The notes: generated from the sequence alone by a model not told the origin. DNA of 35,445 nucleotides from Deltaproteobacteria bacterium (GCA_016219515.1 JACRMU010000031.1:1-35445); one strand, 5' to 3'. Shown: positions 1 to 7,622, counted from the first letter of the stretch. A program made the numbers and translations.

Positions 1-785
1 GTGGCGATCACCGCGGCCATCGAATAGCCGGGCTGGAACACCGACAACAGGATGTCGGGCCTGTTTCCTATGACCATTGTGACCGCCATCGTTTCCCCGA
101 GCGCCCTCCCGAGTCCCAGGATCGTCGCGCCGAAGATCCCCGGGATGCAATGCTGGCCGATGACGATCCGGATCATCTCCCAATGCGTCCCCCCCAGCGA
201 AAGGACGGCCTCCTTCTGCAGGCGCGGGACGGTCGCCAGGACCTCCCGGCTCACGGAGAGGATGAACGGGATGATCATGATGGAGAGCAGCACGCCCGCC
301 GCCAGCATGCTGGGTCCGTACACGGGCCCCTTGAAGAAGGGAATCCATCCGAGATATTCCGCCGCCAGCTTCATGAGGAAGTCCCGCAAGACGAGGACCA
401 GGACGAAGATCCCCCAGAGCCCGTAGATCATGCTCGGGATGGCCGCAAGGAGCTCCGCGAGGAACGCCACCGGGGTCTTGAGCCATTCCGGCGCGAACTC
501 GTTGATGAAGATGGCGGACCCGACGGCGAGCGGCACCGCGATCAGCAGGGCGATGAAGGAGGAAACGAGCGTACCGTAGATGAAGGTGAGGGCGCCGAAA
601 TTTTCCGCGACCGGGTCCCACGTTTTCGTCGCGAGGAACGACAGGCCGAATTTCCGGATCGAAGGGAGCGACTCCCGCACCAGGAGCGCGAAGAGCAGGA
701 CGGCCAGGAAAAGGACGCCGAACGCAAAAAGGGCGGTCGTCTTCTCGAAGAGGAGGTCTTTCGGGTTGTCGCCAACCTTCATCAT
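1..785 (-). CDS. pstC: Phosphate ABC transporter permease PstC (3' end off window)
   Basis: Inner-membrane permease subunit of the high-affinity PstSCAB phosphate importer. Reading the minus strand from an ATG at 785 gives about 261 open residues that run off the left edge. There is a first membrane segment near residues 16-36, then several further hydrophobic helices. The binding-protein-dependent permease signature includes LAAIPSMIYGLWGIF (about residues 112-126) and, near the edge, LGLGRALGETMAVTMVIGN, which is typical of PstC. The start overlaps the pstS stop by one base (TGATG), so translation is probably coupled. A GGGGGAAG stretch inside the pstS tail can serve as ribosome binding site. 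pstA and pstB are expected beyond the window. Identification is firm; only the C-terminus is missing. Confidence 0.93.
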   Translation of the reverse strand, partial: MMKVGDNPKDLLFEKTTALFAFGVLFLAVLLFALLVRESLPSIRKFGLSFLATKTWDPVAENFGALTFIYGTLVSSFIALLIAVPLAVGSAIFINEFAPEWLKTPVAFLAELLAAIPSMIYGLWGIFVLVLVLRDFLMKLAAEYLGWIPFFKGPVYGPSMLAAGVLLSIMIIPFILSVSREVLATVPRLQKEAVLSLGGTHWEMIRIVIGQHCIPGIFGATILGLGRALGETMAVTMVIGNRPDILLSVFQPGYSMAAVIA

Positions 786-1855
786 CAGTACAGACTCTTC
801 CCCCGGAAGTTGACCTGCCGCAATGCCTGGTCGACCTTCTCGACCACGGGTTTCGGGATCGGCGCGTAGAGGAGCGGCGCGTTCATCTTCTGACCGTCCC
901 GTATCGCCCATTTCAGGAACCCGACGAGCGCTTTCCCCTTTGCTTCATCCCGCTGGTTCTTGTAAACGAGGAGCCAGGTCAGGCCGCAGATGCCGTAGGA
1001 ATTCTTTCCGGGGGCGTCCACTAGGGTCAGCCGGAAGTCGGCGGGCATCGTTTTGGCCGCTCCTGCCGCCGCCGCGGAGGTCGCATCGAGCGTCGGGAGC
1101 ACGAAATTCCCCTCCCGGTTCCGAAGGGCGGCCGCCGTCATCCGGTTCTGCATCGCGTAGGCGAGCTCGACATATCCGATGGCGCCGGGGGTCTGCTTGA
1201 CCACTCCGGCGACTCCTTCATTCCCTTTCCCCCCGAGCCCGACCGGCCAGTTGACCGATTTCCCGCGGCCGATCTTGGCTCTCCATTCCGTGCTCACGGC
1301 GGAAAGATAATTGGTGAAGATGTCCGTCGTCCCCGAGCCGTCCGACCGGTGGGCGACCACGATGTCCGCCCCCGGAAGCTTGACGCCCGGGTTCAGGCCC
1401 GCGACCCGCGGATCGTTCCACTTCGTGATTTTCCCGAAGTAGATGTCCACCAGGACATCGGGGGTGATTTTGAGGCCGCCCGCGACTCCCCCCAGGTTAT
1501 AGACGACCGCCACCGCGCCGATCGCGGTAGGGACGTGGAAGATCGGCCCGGGAAGCTTCGCCAGTTCATCCTCGGTCATCGGAGCGTCGGTCGCCCCGAA
1601 ATCGACGGTCCCCGCGGTGATCTGCTTGACGCCGCCGCCCGACCCGATCGACTGGTAGTTGAACTTCAGCCCGGGGTGGGAATTGGAATATTCATAGAAC
1701 CACTTGGAATAGAGCGGGTAGGGGAACGTCGCCCCCGCCCCGGTGACGACCACGTCCGCCGACATCGCCGGAAGCGCCCACGTCAGACCCAACACCGCAG
1801 CTATCGCCAGCGCGACGCCCGCGAACACGATCAGTGCTTTCAAACGATTTCGCAT
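785..1855 (-). CDS. pstS: Phosphate-binding periplasmic protein PstS
   Basis: Periplasmic phosphate-binding protein that delivers Pi to PstCA. The 356-residue product has a Sec signal peptide (basic MRNRLK, then a hydrophobic stretch ending near ALPAMSA). It carries the PstS hallmarks GAGATFPYPLY, SIGSGGGVKQ, DFGATDAPM and HRSDGSGTTDIF, whose Ser, Thr, Asp and Arg residues line the phosphate site in the family. An ATG 36 bases further upstream is in frame, but the ATG at 1855 has a GGTGGAGGAG Shine-Dalgarno 6-8 bases before it and sits directly before the signal peptide, so 1855 is preferred. It is the first gene of a pstS-pstC transcript, with a four-unit Pho box upstream (1913-1951), which implies induction by PhoB under phosphate limitation. 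Confidence 0.95.
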   Translation of the reverse strand: MRNRLKALIVFAGVALAIAAVLGLTWALPAMSADVVVTGAGATFPYPLYSKWFYEYSNSHPGLKFNYQSIGSGGGVKQITAGTVDFGATDAPMTEDELAKLPGPIFHVPTAIGAVAVVYNLGGVAGGLKITPDVLVDIYFGKITKWNDPRVAGLNPGVKLPGADIVVAHRSDGSGTTDIFTNYLSAVSTEWRAKIGRGKSVNWPVGLGGKGNEGVAGVVKQTPGAIGYVELAYAMQNRMTAAALRNREGNFVLPTLDATSAAAAGAAKTMPADFRLTLVDAPGKNSYGICGLTWLLVYKNQRDEAKGKALVGFLKWAIRDGQKMNAPLLYAPIPKPVVEKVDQALRQVNFRGKSLY

Positions 1856-1912
1856 CGCTTTCTCCTCCACCTTCATTGGAAAGTTTTTCATGGAGGAATC
1901 TTATGAAATGTA

Positions 1913-1951
1913 TGTCAAGGCGAGGTGAGGGGGATGTTAAGTTCGTGTTAA
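1913..1951 (-). promoter_or_regulatory. Pho box: four 6-bp units with 11-bp period upstream of pstS
   Basis: Reading toward pstS, the units are TTAACA (1951-1946), TTAACA (1940-1935), a degenerate CTCACC (1929-1924) and TTGACA (1918-1913). All are spaced by exactly 5 bases, giving an 11-bp period. This matches the known direct-repeat architecture of PhoB/PhoP binding sites, closest to the TTAACA-N5-TTAACA form. A possible -10, TAAGAT, lies at 1903-1898. The phoB gene is nearby, so the site is likely bound by that regulator. Confidence 0.75.
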
Positions 1952-1964
1952 GAAACCGCCACCG

Positions 1965-1992
1965 CCGCCATACCGCAACCGCCGTGCCGCAA
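1965..1992. repeat. Two tandem 14-bp direct repeats abutting the tumE -35 box
   Basis: CCGCCATACCGCAA (1965-1978) is followed immediately by CCGCCGTGCCGCAA (1979-1992), with two mismatches in 14. The second copy ends one base before the TTGACG -35 element at 1994. The repeats lie between the Pho box and the toxin-antitoxin promoter and could be binding sites for the antitoxin or an activator. The function is inferred from position only. Confidence 0.45.
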
Positions 1993-1993
1993 C

Positions 1994-2030
1994 TTGACGG
2001 GCAGTAGCCGTGTTGGTATTATCTCCAACA
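1994..2030 (+). promoter_or_regulatory. tumE promoter with inverted-repeat operator; predicted leaderless start
   Basis: TTGACG (1994-1999), 17 bases, then TATTAT (2017-2022) is a near-consensus sigma70 promoter. Seven bases after the -10 comes the ATG of tumE at 2030, so transcription should begin on or next to the start codon. No Shine-Dalgarno is visible. The -10 lies within a perfect 6-bp inverted repeat, TGTTGG-N8-CCAACA (2011-2030), a plausible operator for the co-encoded winged-helix-like antitoxin. Confidence 0.65.
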
Positions 2031-2311
2031 TGAAGGCCGCCCTGCTGCTCGACGAGCGCCATATCGTCGCCGCGAACGCCTTCGTGGAACTCGTCGTCTG
2101 GCGCCTCGGCGCGCGCCTTCCGGGCAGCAGGCACCATTTCAAGTACCGGCTGGCGCTGGTCGTCGATGGACGATGTGTTCTCCGGTACGACAACGAACCT
2201 GGAAAGGGCGATCACCGGCACGTCGGGAAGAAGGAACATCCTTACGCCTTCTCGACCGCGCAACGGTTGCTGGACGATTTCTGGAGCGAAGTGGACCGAT
2301 GGAGGTTCTGA
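2030..2311 (+). CDS. tumE: TumE-family toxin of a toxin-antitoxin pair
   Basis: Small 93-residue protein resembling the TumE (DUF6516) toxin family. Family members are encoded as the first gene of a two-gene module with a DNA-binding antitoxin. Recognisable features are the N-terminal KAALLLDERHIVAANAFVEL segment, a FKYRLALVVDG strand, the conserved RYDNEPGKGDHRHVGKKEHP block (about residues 52-71), and a C-terminal helix ending DFWSEVDRW. The GDHRH cluster is the likely active or conserved site. An in-frame TTG at 1994 is part of the -35 box, so ATG 2030 is chosen. It lies immediately 3' of an inverted repeat and 7 nt after a -10. The antitoxin ATG follows after one spacer base. The molecular target cannot be read from the sequence. 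Confidence 0.8.
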   Translation: MKAALLLDERHIVAANAFVELVVWRLGARLPGSRHHFKYRLALVVDGRCVLRYDNEPGKGDHRHVGKKEHPYAFSTAQRLLDDFWSEVDRWRF

Positions 2312-2312
2312 C

Positions 2313-2654
2313 ATGCGGAAGGTGACCCTGGAAGTCGCTTCACGCGAAACCGTAAACCGCCGGTTCCGAAGCGCGCTCGCGGGCAAGGCGCAGGGAGCGC
2401 GGCTCAGTTTCGAGTCTCCGGCGCTGCTGATCAAGGTGCTCTCCGGGCAAAGATGGAATCTTCTCAAGGTGATGACCGGAGCCGGCCCGATGACGATCCG
2501 GGAGGCGGCGCGACGCATCGAGAGGGATGTCAAGGGTGTTCACACCGATGTCCACACGCTTCTTGCGGCCGGGCTGTTGCGAAAGACCGACGACGGTCGG
2601 ATCGTTTTCCCGTACGACGTCATCCATGTGGACTTCACGTTGCGGGCGGCGTGA
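2313..2654 (+). CDS. tumA: TumA-like HTH antitoxin / transcriptional regulator
   Basis: 113-residue protein with a winged-helix-like middle region. The order is an N-terminal strand (KVTLEVASRE), a helical segment (PALLIKVLSGQRWNLLKVM), then GPMTIREAARRIERDVKGVHTDVHTLLAAGLLRK, which reads as a MarR/ArsR-type helix-turn-helix. A wing follows (DGRIVFPYDVIHVDF). Family members of the HVO_A0114-like DNA-binding type are the usual partner of TumE toxins. The start ATG at 2313 is one base after the toxin stop, with GGAGG at 2301-2305, so the pair is translationally linked. It probably neutralises TumE and represses the promoter at 1994-2030. The toxin-first gene order is a seen fact; the repressor role is inference. 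Confidence 0.75.
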   Translation: MRKVTLEVASRETVNRRFRSALAGKAQGARLSFESPALLIKVLSGQRWNLLKVMTGAGPMTIREAARRIERDVKGVHTDVHTLLAAGLLRKTDDGRIVFPYDVIHVDFTLRAA

Positions 2655-2864
2655 GAGGCATCGGAAAACCGTTCGCCGGCAGAGCAAGGCAATCCTCGCA
2701 GTAACCCATTCAGACCAAGATCACAGGCCTTGGGAACGACCACCCGGACGACCGATTCGACGTCTCCGACGCTGGGCCGGAAGCTGAAAGACCGCATGTC
2801 CCTTGGGAAAAACGACTGGAAGGGCGCGCCGGACGTGGATTCGTACGCGATCTGAACCCCTACA
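2655..2864. other. Non-coding gap between toxin-antitoxin module and phoR
   Basis: About 210 bases between the convergent tumA and phoR genes. No convincing gene, hairpin with T-tract or known repeat was found. A short plus-strand open frame (roughly 2730-2858, ending DWKGAPDVDSYAI) has no visible start or family and may be decayed coding sequence left by insertion of the toxin-antitoxin module. Confidence 0.4.
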
Positions 2865-4646
2865 TTACGCGGGGATCCGGATCAGGAACCGTGTCCCTAC
2901 CACCAGGCGGCTTTCCGCCCGGATCGTCCCGCCGTGCGATTCGACGATGTGCTTCGCGATGGAGAGCCCAAGACCCGTTCCCCCGAGGTCGCGGGACCTT
3001 CCCTGGTCCACCCGGTAGAACCGCTCGAAGATCCGGGGCAGGTGTTCCGGGGGAATCCCCGGCCCGTCATCCACGACCTCGATAAGGCAGTCTCCCTCCG
3101 ACATCCTCCCGGAAATGGTGATGCGCCCGCCCTCCTTGCCGTACTTGATTGCGTTGTCCGCAAGGTTCGACACGGCCAGGGTCAGCTTGCGGATGTCCGC
3201 CCGCAGGGTGACGTCTTCCCCATGGACCGCAAGGATCTTCCCGGCGCGCTCGGCCGCCGGCCGGTGAAGGGCGGCGACGCGTTCGAGAAAAGCGGCGAGC
3301 GGGACCTCCTCGATTTCCAGCGTCGCCTGCCCGGACTCCGCTCTCGACAGTTCCAGGAGGTCCTCGATGAGCCGGTCCATCCGGATCGCGTTCGCACAGG
3401 CGATCGAAAGAAAGGAAGGATCGACCGGCGCCCCCTCCTTGAGCGCATCTTCCATCGCTTCCAGGTATCCCCGGATGTTCGTCAGGGGGGTCTTGAGCTC
3501 GTGCGAGGCGTTGGAGACGAAGTCGCTTTTCACCCGCGCCAGCCGTTTCTCCTCGGTGACGTCCCGAAGGGTCAGCAGGAGGTCCGTCCCCTGCTCCCCG
3601 GAGGACTGCACCGCGGCGCCGGCGAGGCGCACGATCCGGTCGCCGGTGCGCGAGGGGATGAACGCTTCCCTGGGAGCCGGATTCTCTCCCTTGATCCAGC
3701 CGTCGATGAACGCCAGGACCTCGGGGTGGCGGATCGCTTCGGCGACGGGGCGTCCCTCCGGCGGCGCGCCGGTCGCCCCCAGGATTTTCGCGGCTTCGAG
3801 GTTCAATATCCGCGCCGTCCGGTCGGAAGCGATCACGACGACCCCTTCGGAGAGACTCTCGATGATCGTCGCCAGCCGGGCTTTTTTCGCTTCCAGCCGG
3901 GAGATGGTCTGTTCGAGCCGGGATGCCATCGAATTCATCGCTTCGGCCAGCGTTTCCAGCTCGTCCCCGGTCCTGACCTGGATGCGCGTCCCGAAATTCC
4001 CAGACGCCAGCTCCCTTGCAGCGGCGGTCATCTCCTTCAAAGGCCCCGTTACGCGCTTCGCGCGGATCGCGGTCCCGGCGAGCATCAACAGAAATGCCGC
4101 GATGCCCGTTCCCCAGGTGATCGCCCGGATCCGGTCGAGCCGCCGGTGGAGATGGGTGACCGGTATGGACGTTCGCGCGACCCCCACGATCCGTCCGCCG
4201 GAGAGGATCGGGATCGCAAGGTAACGCTCTTCTTCGCGCACCGTGATGCTGCGGCGCAGGGATACGCCGGGCTTGCCGGAGAGCGCCGCCTGGACCTCGG
4301 GACGGTCGGCGTGGTTCTCCATTTCAGGCACCCTGGGTGCCCCGACGGTCGAGTCCGCTACCGCCGTTCCGTCGGGGAGGATGATCGTAAGGCGGATCTC
4401 CAGGTCCTTACCGAGCCGGTCGCCTTCCTGCGCGATCTTCCCCCTGTCCGGGGCGGGACGGTCCAGGAGGGGGCGGAACACTTCCGAAACCAGCCGGGCC
4501 TGCCGTTGAAGGTTGCCGTCCACTTCGTCCGTCGCGTATTTCCGGAACTGGAGGTACCCGGCCATCCCCGCGAAGGCGAGGGCGGCGCCGGTGATCACGA
4601 AATAGGTGAGGAAGAACTTCGTCGCGATGGAGATCCGGGCCCGCAC
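2865..4646 (-). CDS. phoR: Phosphate-regulon-type sensor histidine kinase PhoR
   Basis: 593-residue membrane sensor kinase that phosphorylates the adjacent PhoB. Domains in order: TM1 (about residues 9-29), an extracytoplasmic sensing region of about 140 residues, TM2 (about 175-195), HAMP, a PAS domain (IIESLSEGVVVIASDRTARI), HisKA with the phospho-acceptor His in FVSNASHELKTPLTNIRGYL, and HATPase_c with N box LADNAIKYGKEGG, G1 DDGPGIP, F box IFERFYRVD and G2 GGTGLGLSIAKHIVESHGG. A periplasmic domain this large is unlike the short E. coli PhoR and closer to the longer Gram-positive/deltaproteobacterial form. The GTG start is 4 bases after the phoB stop and GGAGGATTGA supplies the ribosome site. 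Synteny with pstSC supports phosphate signalling over another stimulus. Confidence 0.9.
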   Translation of the reverse strand: MRARISIATKFFLTYFVITGAALAFAGMAGYLQFRKYATDEVDGNLQRQARLVSEVFRPLLDRPAPDRGKIAQEGDRLGKDLEIRLTIILPDGTAVADSTVGAPRVPEMENHADRPEVQAALSGKPGVSLRRSITVREEERYLAIPILSGGRIVGVARTSIPVTHLHRRLDRIRAITWGTGIAAFLLMLAGTAIRAKRVTGPLKEMTAAARELASGNFGTRIQVRTGDELETLAEAMNSMASRLEQTISRLEAKKARLATIIESLSEGVVVIASDRTARILNLEAAKILGATGAPPEGRPVAEAIRHPEVLAFIDGWIKGENPAPREAFIPSRTGDRIVRLAGAAVQSSGEQGTDLLLTLRDVTEEKRLARVKSDFVSNASHELKTPLTNIRGYLEAMEDALKEGAPVDPSFLSIACANAIRMDRLIEDLLELSRAESGQATLEIEEVPLAAFLERVAALHRPAAERAGKILAVHGEDVTLRADIRKLTLAVSNLADNAIKYGKEGGRITISGRMSEGDCLIEVVDDGPGIPPEHLPRIFERFYRVDQGRSRDLGGTGLGLSIAKHIVESHGGTIRAESRLVVGTRFLIRIPA

Positions 4647-4650
4647 GCCT

Positions 4651-5340
4651 TCAATCCTCCCGCAACTTGTAACCCAGGTCCTTGACCGTCTCGATCGCCT
4701 CCGACAGGAACGGGATCTTCTGGCGGAGCTTCGCGATGTGGACGTCGACCGTGCGGTCGATGACGTGCGTTCCTTCCCCCCAGGCCTTCTGCAGGATCGA
4801 TTCCCGCGTGAGGACCCGGCCGGGGGCGGAAAGGAGCGCCTGGAGGATTCGGAATTCCTTCGACGTCAGGGAGACGGGTTTCCCCTTGAAGCGGACCTCG
4901 TGCCGGGCCACGTCCAGCCGCAGCCCGTCGTATTCGTAAACGCTCTCTTCCATTTCTTCCGGCGGTTTCCGGCTGCGCCGGAAGATGGCCTTGATCCGCG
5001 CCACCACCTCGCGCGGGCTGAACGGCTTGGGGATGTAGTCGTCGGCGCCCAACTCCAGGCCCACGATCCGGTCCGTCTCGTCTCCCTTCGCGGTGAGCAT
5101 CGCCACCGGGGTCCGGGCGATTTCCCGGTCGGCGCGGATTTTCCTCAAGAGCTCCAGCCCGTCCATCTTCGGGAGAAGAATGTCGAGCAGGATCAGGTCC
5201 GGTTTTTCCGACCGGGCTTTCGAAAGCCCCTCTTCGCCGTCGAGGGCGAGCAGGGGGGTGAACCCTTCCTTTCGAAGGTAGTGGGCCAATAGATCACGGA
5301 TCTCTTTTTCGTCCTCCACGATGAGGATCGATCGGCCCAA
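4651..5340 (-). CDS. phoB: Phosphate regulon response regulator PhoB
   Basis: OmpR/PhoB-class response regulator. The receiver domain (residues 1-120) has the acidic pair E9/D10, phospho-acceptor D53 (LILLDILLPKMDG), the MLTAK threonine and the lysine in DYIPKPF. The C-terminal winged helix contains LTSKEFRILQALLSAPGRVL and DVHIAKLRQKI. An ATG at 5412 is in frame, but a perfect TATAAT lies at 5382-5377, downstream of that ATG. A TTG at 5340 has GGGAGG five bases before it and gives 229 residues, the canonical PhoB length. TTG 5340 is therefore the likely start. It is first in a two-gene operon with phoR, and the Pho box before pstS is its probable target. Confidence 0.92.
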   Translation of the reverse strand: MGRSILIVEDEKEIRDLLAHYLRKEGFTPLLALDGEEGLSKARSEKPDLILLDILLPKMDGLELLRKIRADREIARTPVAMLTAKGDETDRIVGLELGADDYIPKPFSPREVVARIKAIFRRSRKPPEEMEESVYEYDGLRLDVARHEVRFKGKPVSLTSKEFRILQALLSAPGRVLTRESILQKAWGEGTHVIDRTVDVHIAKLRQKIPFLSEAIETVKDLGYKLRED

Positions 5341-5376
5341 TGGGTCCTCCCGATTCCGGGCTGCGGCGGCTTCCCC

Positions 5377-5382
5377 ATTATA
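5377..5382 (-). promoter_or_regulatory. -10 element of the phoBR promoter
   Basis: A perfect TATAAT reads toward phoB, about 37 bases before the proposed TTG start. No good -35 is visible 17 bases upstream, so activation by a regulator is plausible. It decides against the longer in-frame phoB start at 5412, which would lie upstream of the transcript. Confidence 0.5.
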
Positions 5383-5570
5383 TGAGAAACCGCCGAAATC
5401 CGCGCCATCCATGCCGCTTTATCCCAGATAGGGTTGCGATATTTTGCAGGACGATTTGTCGCCCGCGGCGCTTCTTCCTTTTCGAAGAGTCATCTTAAAG
5501 AAACAGAGAACCATCTTCGACCGTCGGTCGGCGGTCCTATCCCATTTCAAGGAGCGACGGAGGAACATCG

Positions 5571-5972
5571 ATGAAAAAGATCGTCTTGATCGCTCACGAC
5601 GCAAAAAAGGGAGACATCATCGAATGGGCCCGGTTCAACCGGGAGGCGCTGGTTCCGAAGGAGCTTTTCGCCACCCGTTCGACGGGGGAGGAGATCATCG
5701 AGAAGGTTGAACTACCGGTCAACCTGCTGCGCCACGGTCCCGAAGGGGGGGACGCGCAGGTGGGGGCGATGATCGCGGAGGGGAAGGTGGACCTGCTGAT
5801 CTTCTTCTGGGACCCGCTTTCCACCCATCCTCACGATGTGGACGTGAAGGCGCTGCTTCGACTGGCCGTCCTGCACGACGTTCCCACCGCCTGCAACCAC
5901 CGCACCGCGGACTTCCTCATCTCCTCGCCGCTCTACCGGGAGGAGATCCAGCCGGGAGAGGCGGCGCTTTAG
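5571..5972 (+). CDS. mgsA: Methylglyoxal synthase
   Basis: Converts dihydroxyacetone phosphate to methylglyoxal plus phosphate, a bypass of lower glycolysis used when phosphate is scarce. The 133-residue protein has the family blocks IALIAHD-like (VLIAHDAKKGD), LFATRSTGE, GPEGGDAQVGAMIAEGKVD with the catalytic Asp, IFFWDPLSTHPHDVDVKALLRLAV with the second Asp and His, and TACNHRTADFLISS. E. coli MgsA is 152 residues, so this is a compact version without the N-terminal extension. GGAGGAACATCG before the ATG gives a good ribosome site. Methylglyoxal synthase is inhibited by phosphate in characterised members, so its position next to phoBR may be meaningful. Confidence 0.93.
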   Translation: MKKIVLIAHDAKKGDIIEWARFNREALVPKELFATRSTGEEIIEKVELPVNLLRHGPEGGDAQVGAMIAEGKVDLLIFFWDPLSTHPHDVDVKALLRLAVLHDVPTACNHRTADFLISSPLYREEIQPGEAAL

Positions 5973-5990
5973 GGGACGCCGGGCCGCGGC

Positions 5991-6878
5991 TCAATCCCCG
6001 GATCCCCGGGAGGAATATTCCTTCGGGACGACGATCCGAAGCACGACGTCCGTCATCTCGAACCGGACGGGCAGGGGGCCGAGGTACTCACCGTCCACCT
6101 GGGCGGCGGATGGGATCCGGCAGCGCACGAACACGGACCGGGTTTCCCGGATCAGGACGGACGGCGAGGCGGCATGCTTTTCCCGCAACGCATCGATCGC
6201 GAACCGCAGGATCGCCCACCGCCCGGTTTTCCGCAGCGCGACGACCTGCAGGGTATTTCCTTCGAGATTTCCGCCGGGAGCCATCGTCGCGAGGCCGTAG
6301 GTTTTCCCGCGGCAGAGGATCACGGCCTGGGCTTCCATCCGTTCCCGGTCGGGAAACTCCATCCACAACGTGGGCTGGGAGCGGAGCAGATGCCGCATTC
6401 CGGCCAGCACGTAGGCGCCGATCCCGAGGATGTTTTTCCCGCGATGGCTCATCCGCTCCACGACCTCGGCGTCGAACCCCGCCGAAGCCATGAGCACGAA
6501 GTACCGTTCTTCCGCCCGGGCAAGCGGGACCTCGATCGTCTTTCCGTTTTCCAGGAGATCCAGGCATCCCTCCGCCGTATCCGGGAGCCCCACCTCGCGC
6601 GCGATGACGTTCCCCGTGCCGTGGGGTACGACCAGGAGTCTCGTGGCGCTTCCCGCCAGTCCGTTGGCGACCTCGTTCATCGTTCCGTCCCCGCCGGCCG
6701 CGACGACCGTGTCCGCCCCCGCGTGCGCCGCTTCCCTCGCAAGGAGGATCGCATCTCCGGGTCCCGAGGTCTTGAGGATTTCGAAGGGGATCCCCCGCCC
6801 GGAGAGAGAGGCGCGGATCCGGTCGATTTTCGAGGCGATCTTCGGACCGGCGACGGGATTGTAGATCACGCGGAGCAT
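5991..6878 (-). CDS. Diacylglycerol/lipid kinase family protein (YegS/BmrU-like)
   Basis: Soluble lipid kinase of the DAGK_cat superfamily, expected to phosphorylate diacylglycerol or a related lipid. The 295-residue sequence has the N-terminal RVIYNPVAGPK nucleotide-binding start, the GGDGTMNEVANGL motif (about residues 66-78) and PHGTGNVIAREVG, then a C-terminal beta-sandwich ending with the AQVDGEYLG motif. These are the standard family landmarks. The ATG at 6878 directly precedes the conserved start; another ATG lies six codons upstream at 6896. Neither has a clear Shine-Dalgarno, and a TAGAAT box sits 8 bases before 6878. It converges on mgsA with 18 bases between stops. The physiological lipid substrate cannot be assigned. 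Confidence 0.87.
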   Translation of the reverse strand: MLRVIYNPVAGPKIASKIDRIRASLSGRGIPFEILKTSGPGDAILLAREAAHAGADTVVAAGGDGTMNEVANGLAGSATRLLVVPHGTGNVIAREVGLPDTAEGCLDLLENGKTIEVPLARAEERYFVLMASAGFDAEVVERMSHRGKNILGIGAYVLAGMRHLLRSQPTLWMEFPDRERMEAQAVILCRGKTYGLATMAPGGNLEGNTLQVVALRKTGRWAILRFAIDALREKHAASPSVLIRETRSVFVRCRIPSAAQVDGEYLGPLPVRFEMTDVVLRIVVPKEYSSRGSGD

Positions 6879-7019
6879 ATGCCGGGATTCTATCATGCGG
6901 GAAACGGCATCGCTCGCGGGTCCCGCCGCATCTTACGTTTCAGAACCGAAACGTATCGATCGACAACGCAACCGGCGACGAGCCCGGCAAGAAATGCGGG
7001 CCAAGGGGAGGGCAACGGT

Positions 7020-7622
7020 ATGAGGCGGATCGCATTGACCATAATTACCGTGGGCGTGTTTCTGGGGGCGCTGGCCTTCGTCTCGGCGGCGGAGGAAGAT
7101 TGTCTCCAGACGGCGAAACTCGAAATTGCACAGAGCACGTTCCCGCCGTCCGGCTCTCGAGCGGCCGGCGTGGTCCAAAGGGTCGGCGGGACGGACGGCA
7201 ACCGGTACTTGATACGGGCGGTAAGCGGCTTCTTCCAGCCCGGCGACGACGTGTCCGTCTTCACCCTCCAGGGGAATTTCGTCGCCATCGGGAAGATCTA
7301 CAGCACGTACGGGGAAGAGTCGTACATGGACGTTTTCAACGCCCCCGAGTACGCGATCGGTACCGGTGACGGGGTCTTCCGGAATTATACGAATGCGGAA
7401 GCGAGAGCCGCGGTTCTCGACAAGCAGAACGTTTTCGGGAACGTAGCGGCGGCGGCAAGGATGGAAGAAGAACGGGTCGAAAACCAGATCGCGGCGGAGC
7501 AGCGGAGGGAAAACGCGGATCGGCTGAAGTGGCAGGATGACATGACAAGATTGCGGCTGCAGCTGGATGCCCAATACTCTTCGTATTACTACGGGTACCG
7601 CTCCCCCTATTTCTATCCCTAA
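7020..7622 (+). CDS. Secreted hypothetical protein, coiled-coil with Tyr-rich tail
   Basis: Not recognised as a known family. The 200-residue product starts with a clear Sec signal peptide (MRRIALTIITVGVFLGALAF, cleavage near VSAAEED). A mixed region around residues 25-125 has several beta-like strands (NRYLIRAVSGFF, DDVSVFTLQGNFVAIGKI). A charged alpha-helical, probably coiled-coil segment (ARMEEERVENQIAAEQRREN) follows, and the C-terminus is strikingly aromatic (YSSYYYGYRSPYFYP). It contains one cysteine after the signal (EEDC), not in a lipobox. GGGGAGGGC 8-9 bases before the ATG is a good ribosome site. It stands alone, divergent from the lipid kinase, and is followed by a strong terminator. 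Probably periplasmic or surface-associated. Confidence 0.7.
   Translation: MRRIALTIITVGVFLGALAFVSAAEEDCLQTAKLEIAQSTFPPSGSRAAGVVQRVGGTDGNRYLIRAVSGFFQPGDDVSVFTLQGNFVAIGKIYSTYGEESYMDVFNAPEYAIGTGDGVFRNYTNAEARAAVLDKQNVFGNVAAAARMEEERVENQIAAEQRRENADRLKWQDDMTRLRLQLDAQYSSYYYGYRSPYFYP

Noticed and set aside
2697-2858. Possible small gene between tumA and phoR
   Set aside because: No start codon with a ribosome site and no family resemblance in any frame. Recorded only as a gap.
2934-4685. 583-codon plus-strand frame antisense to phoR
   Set aside because: Low-complexity, Arg/Asp/Gly-rich composition and no family match. phoR on the other strand has every kinase motif.
5503-5536. GACCGTCGGTC-like palindrome upstream of mgsA as an operator
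   Set aside because: The dyad is short, GC-rich and imperfect. In DNA of this composition such palindromes are common by chance.
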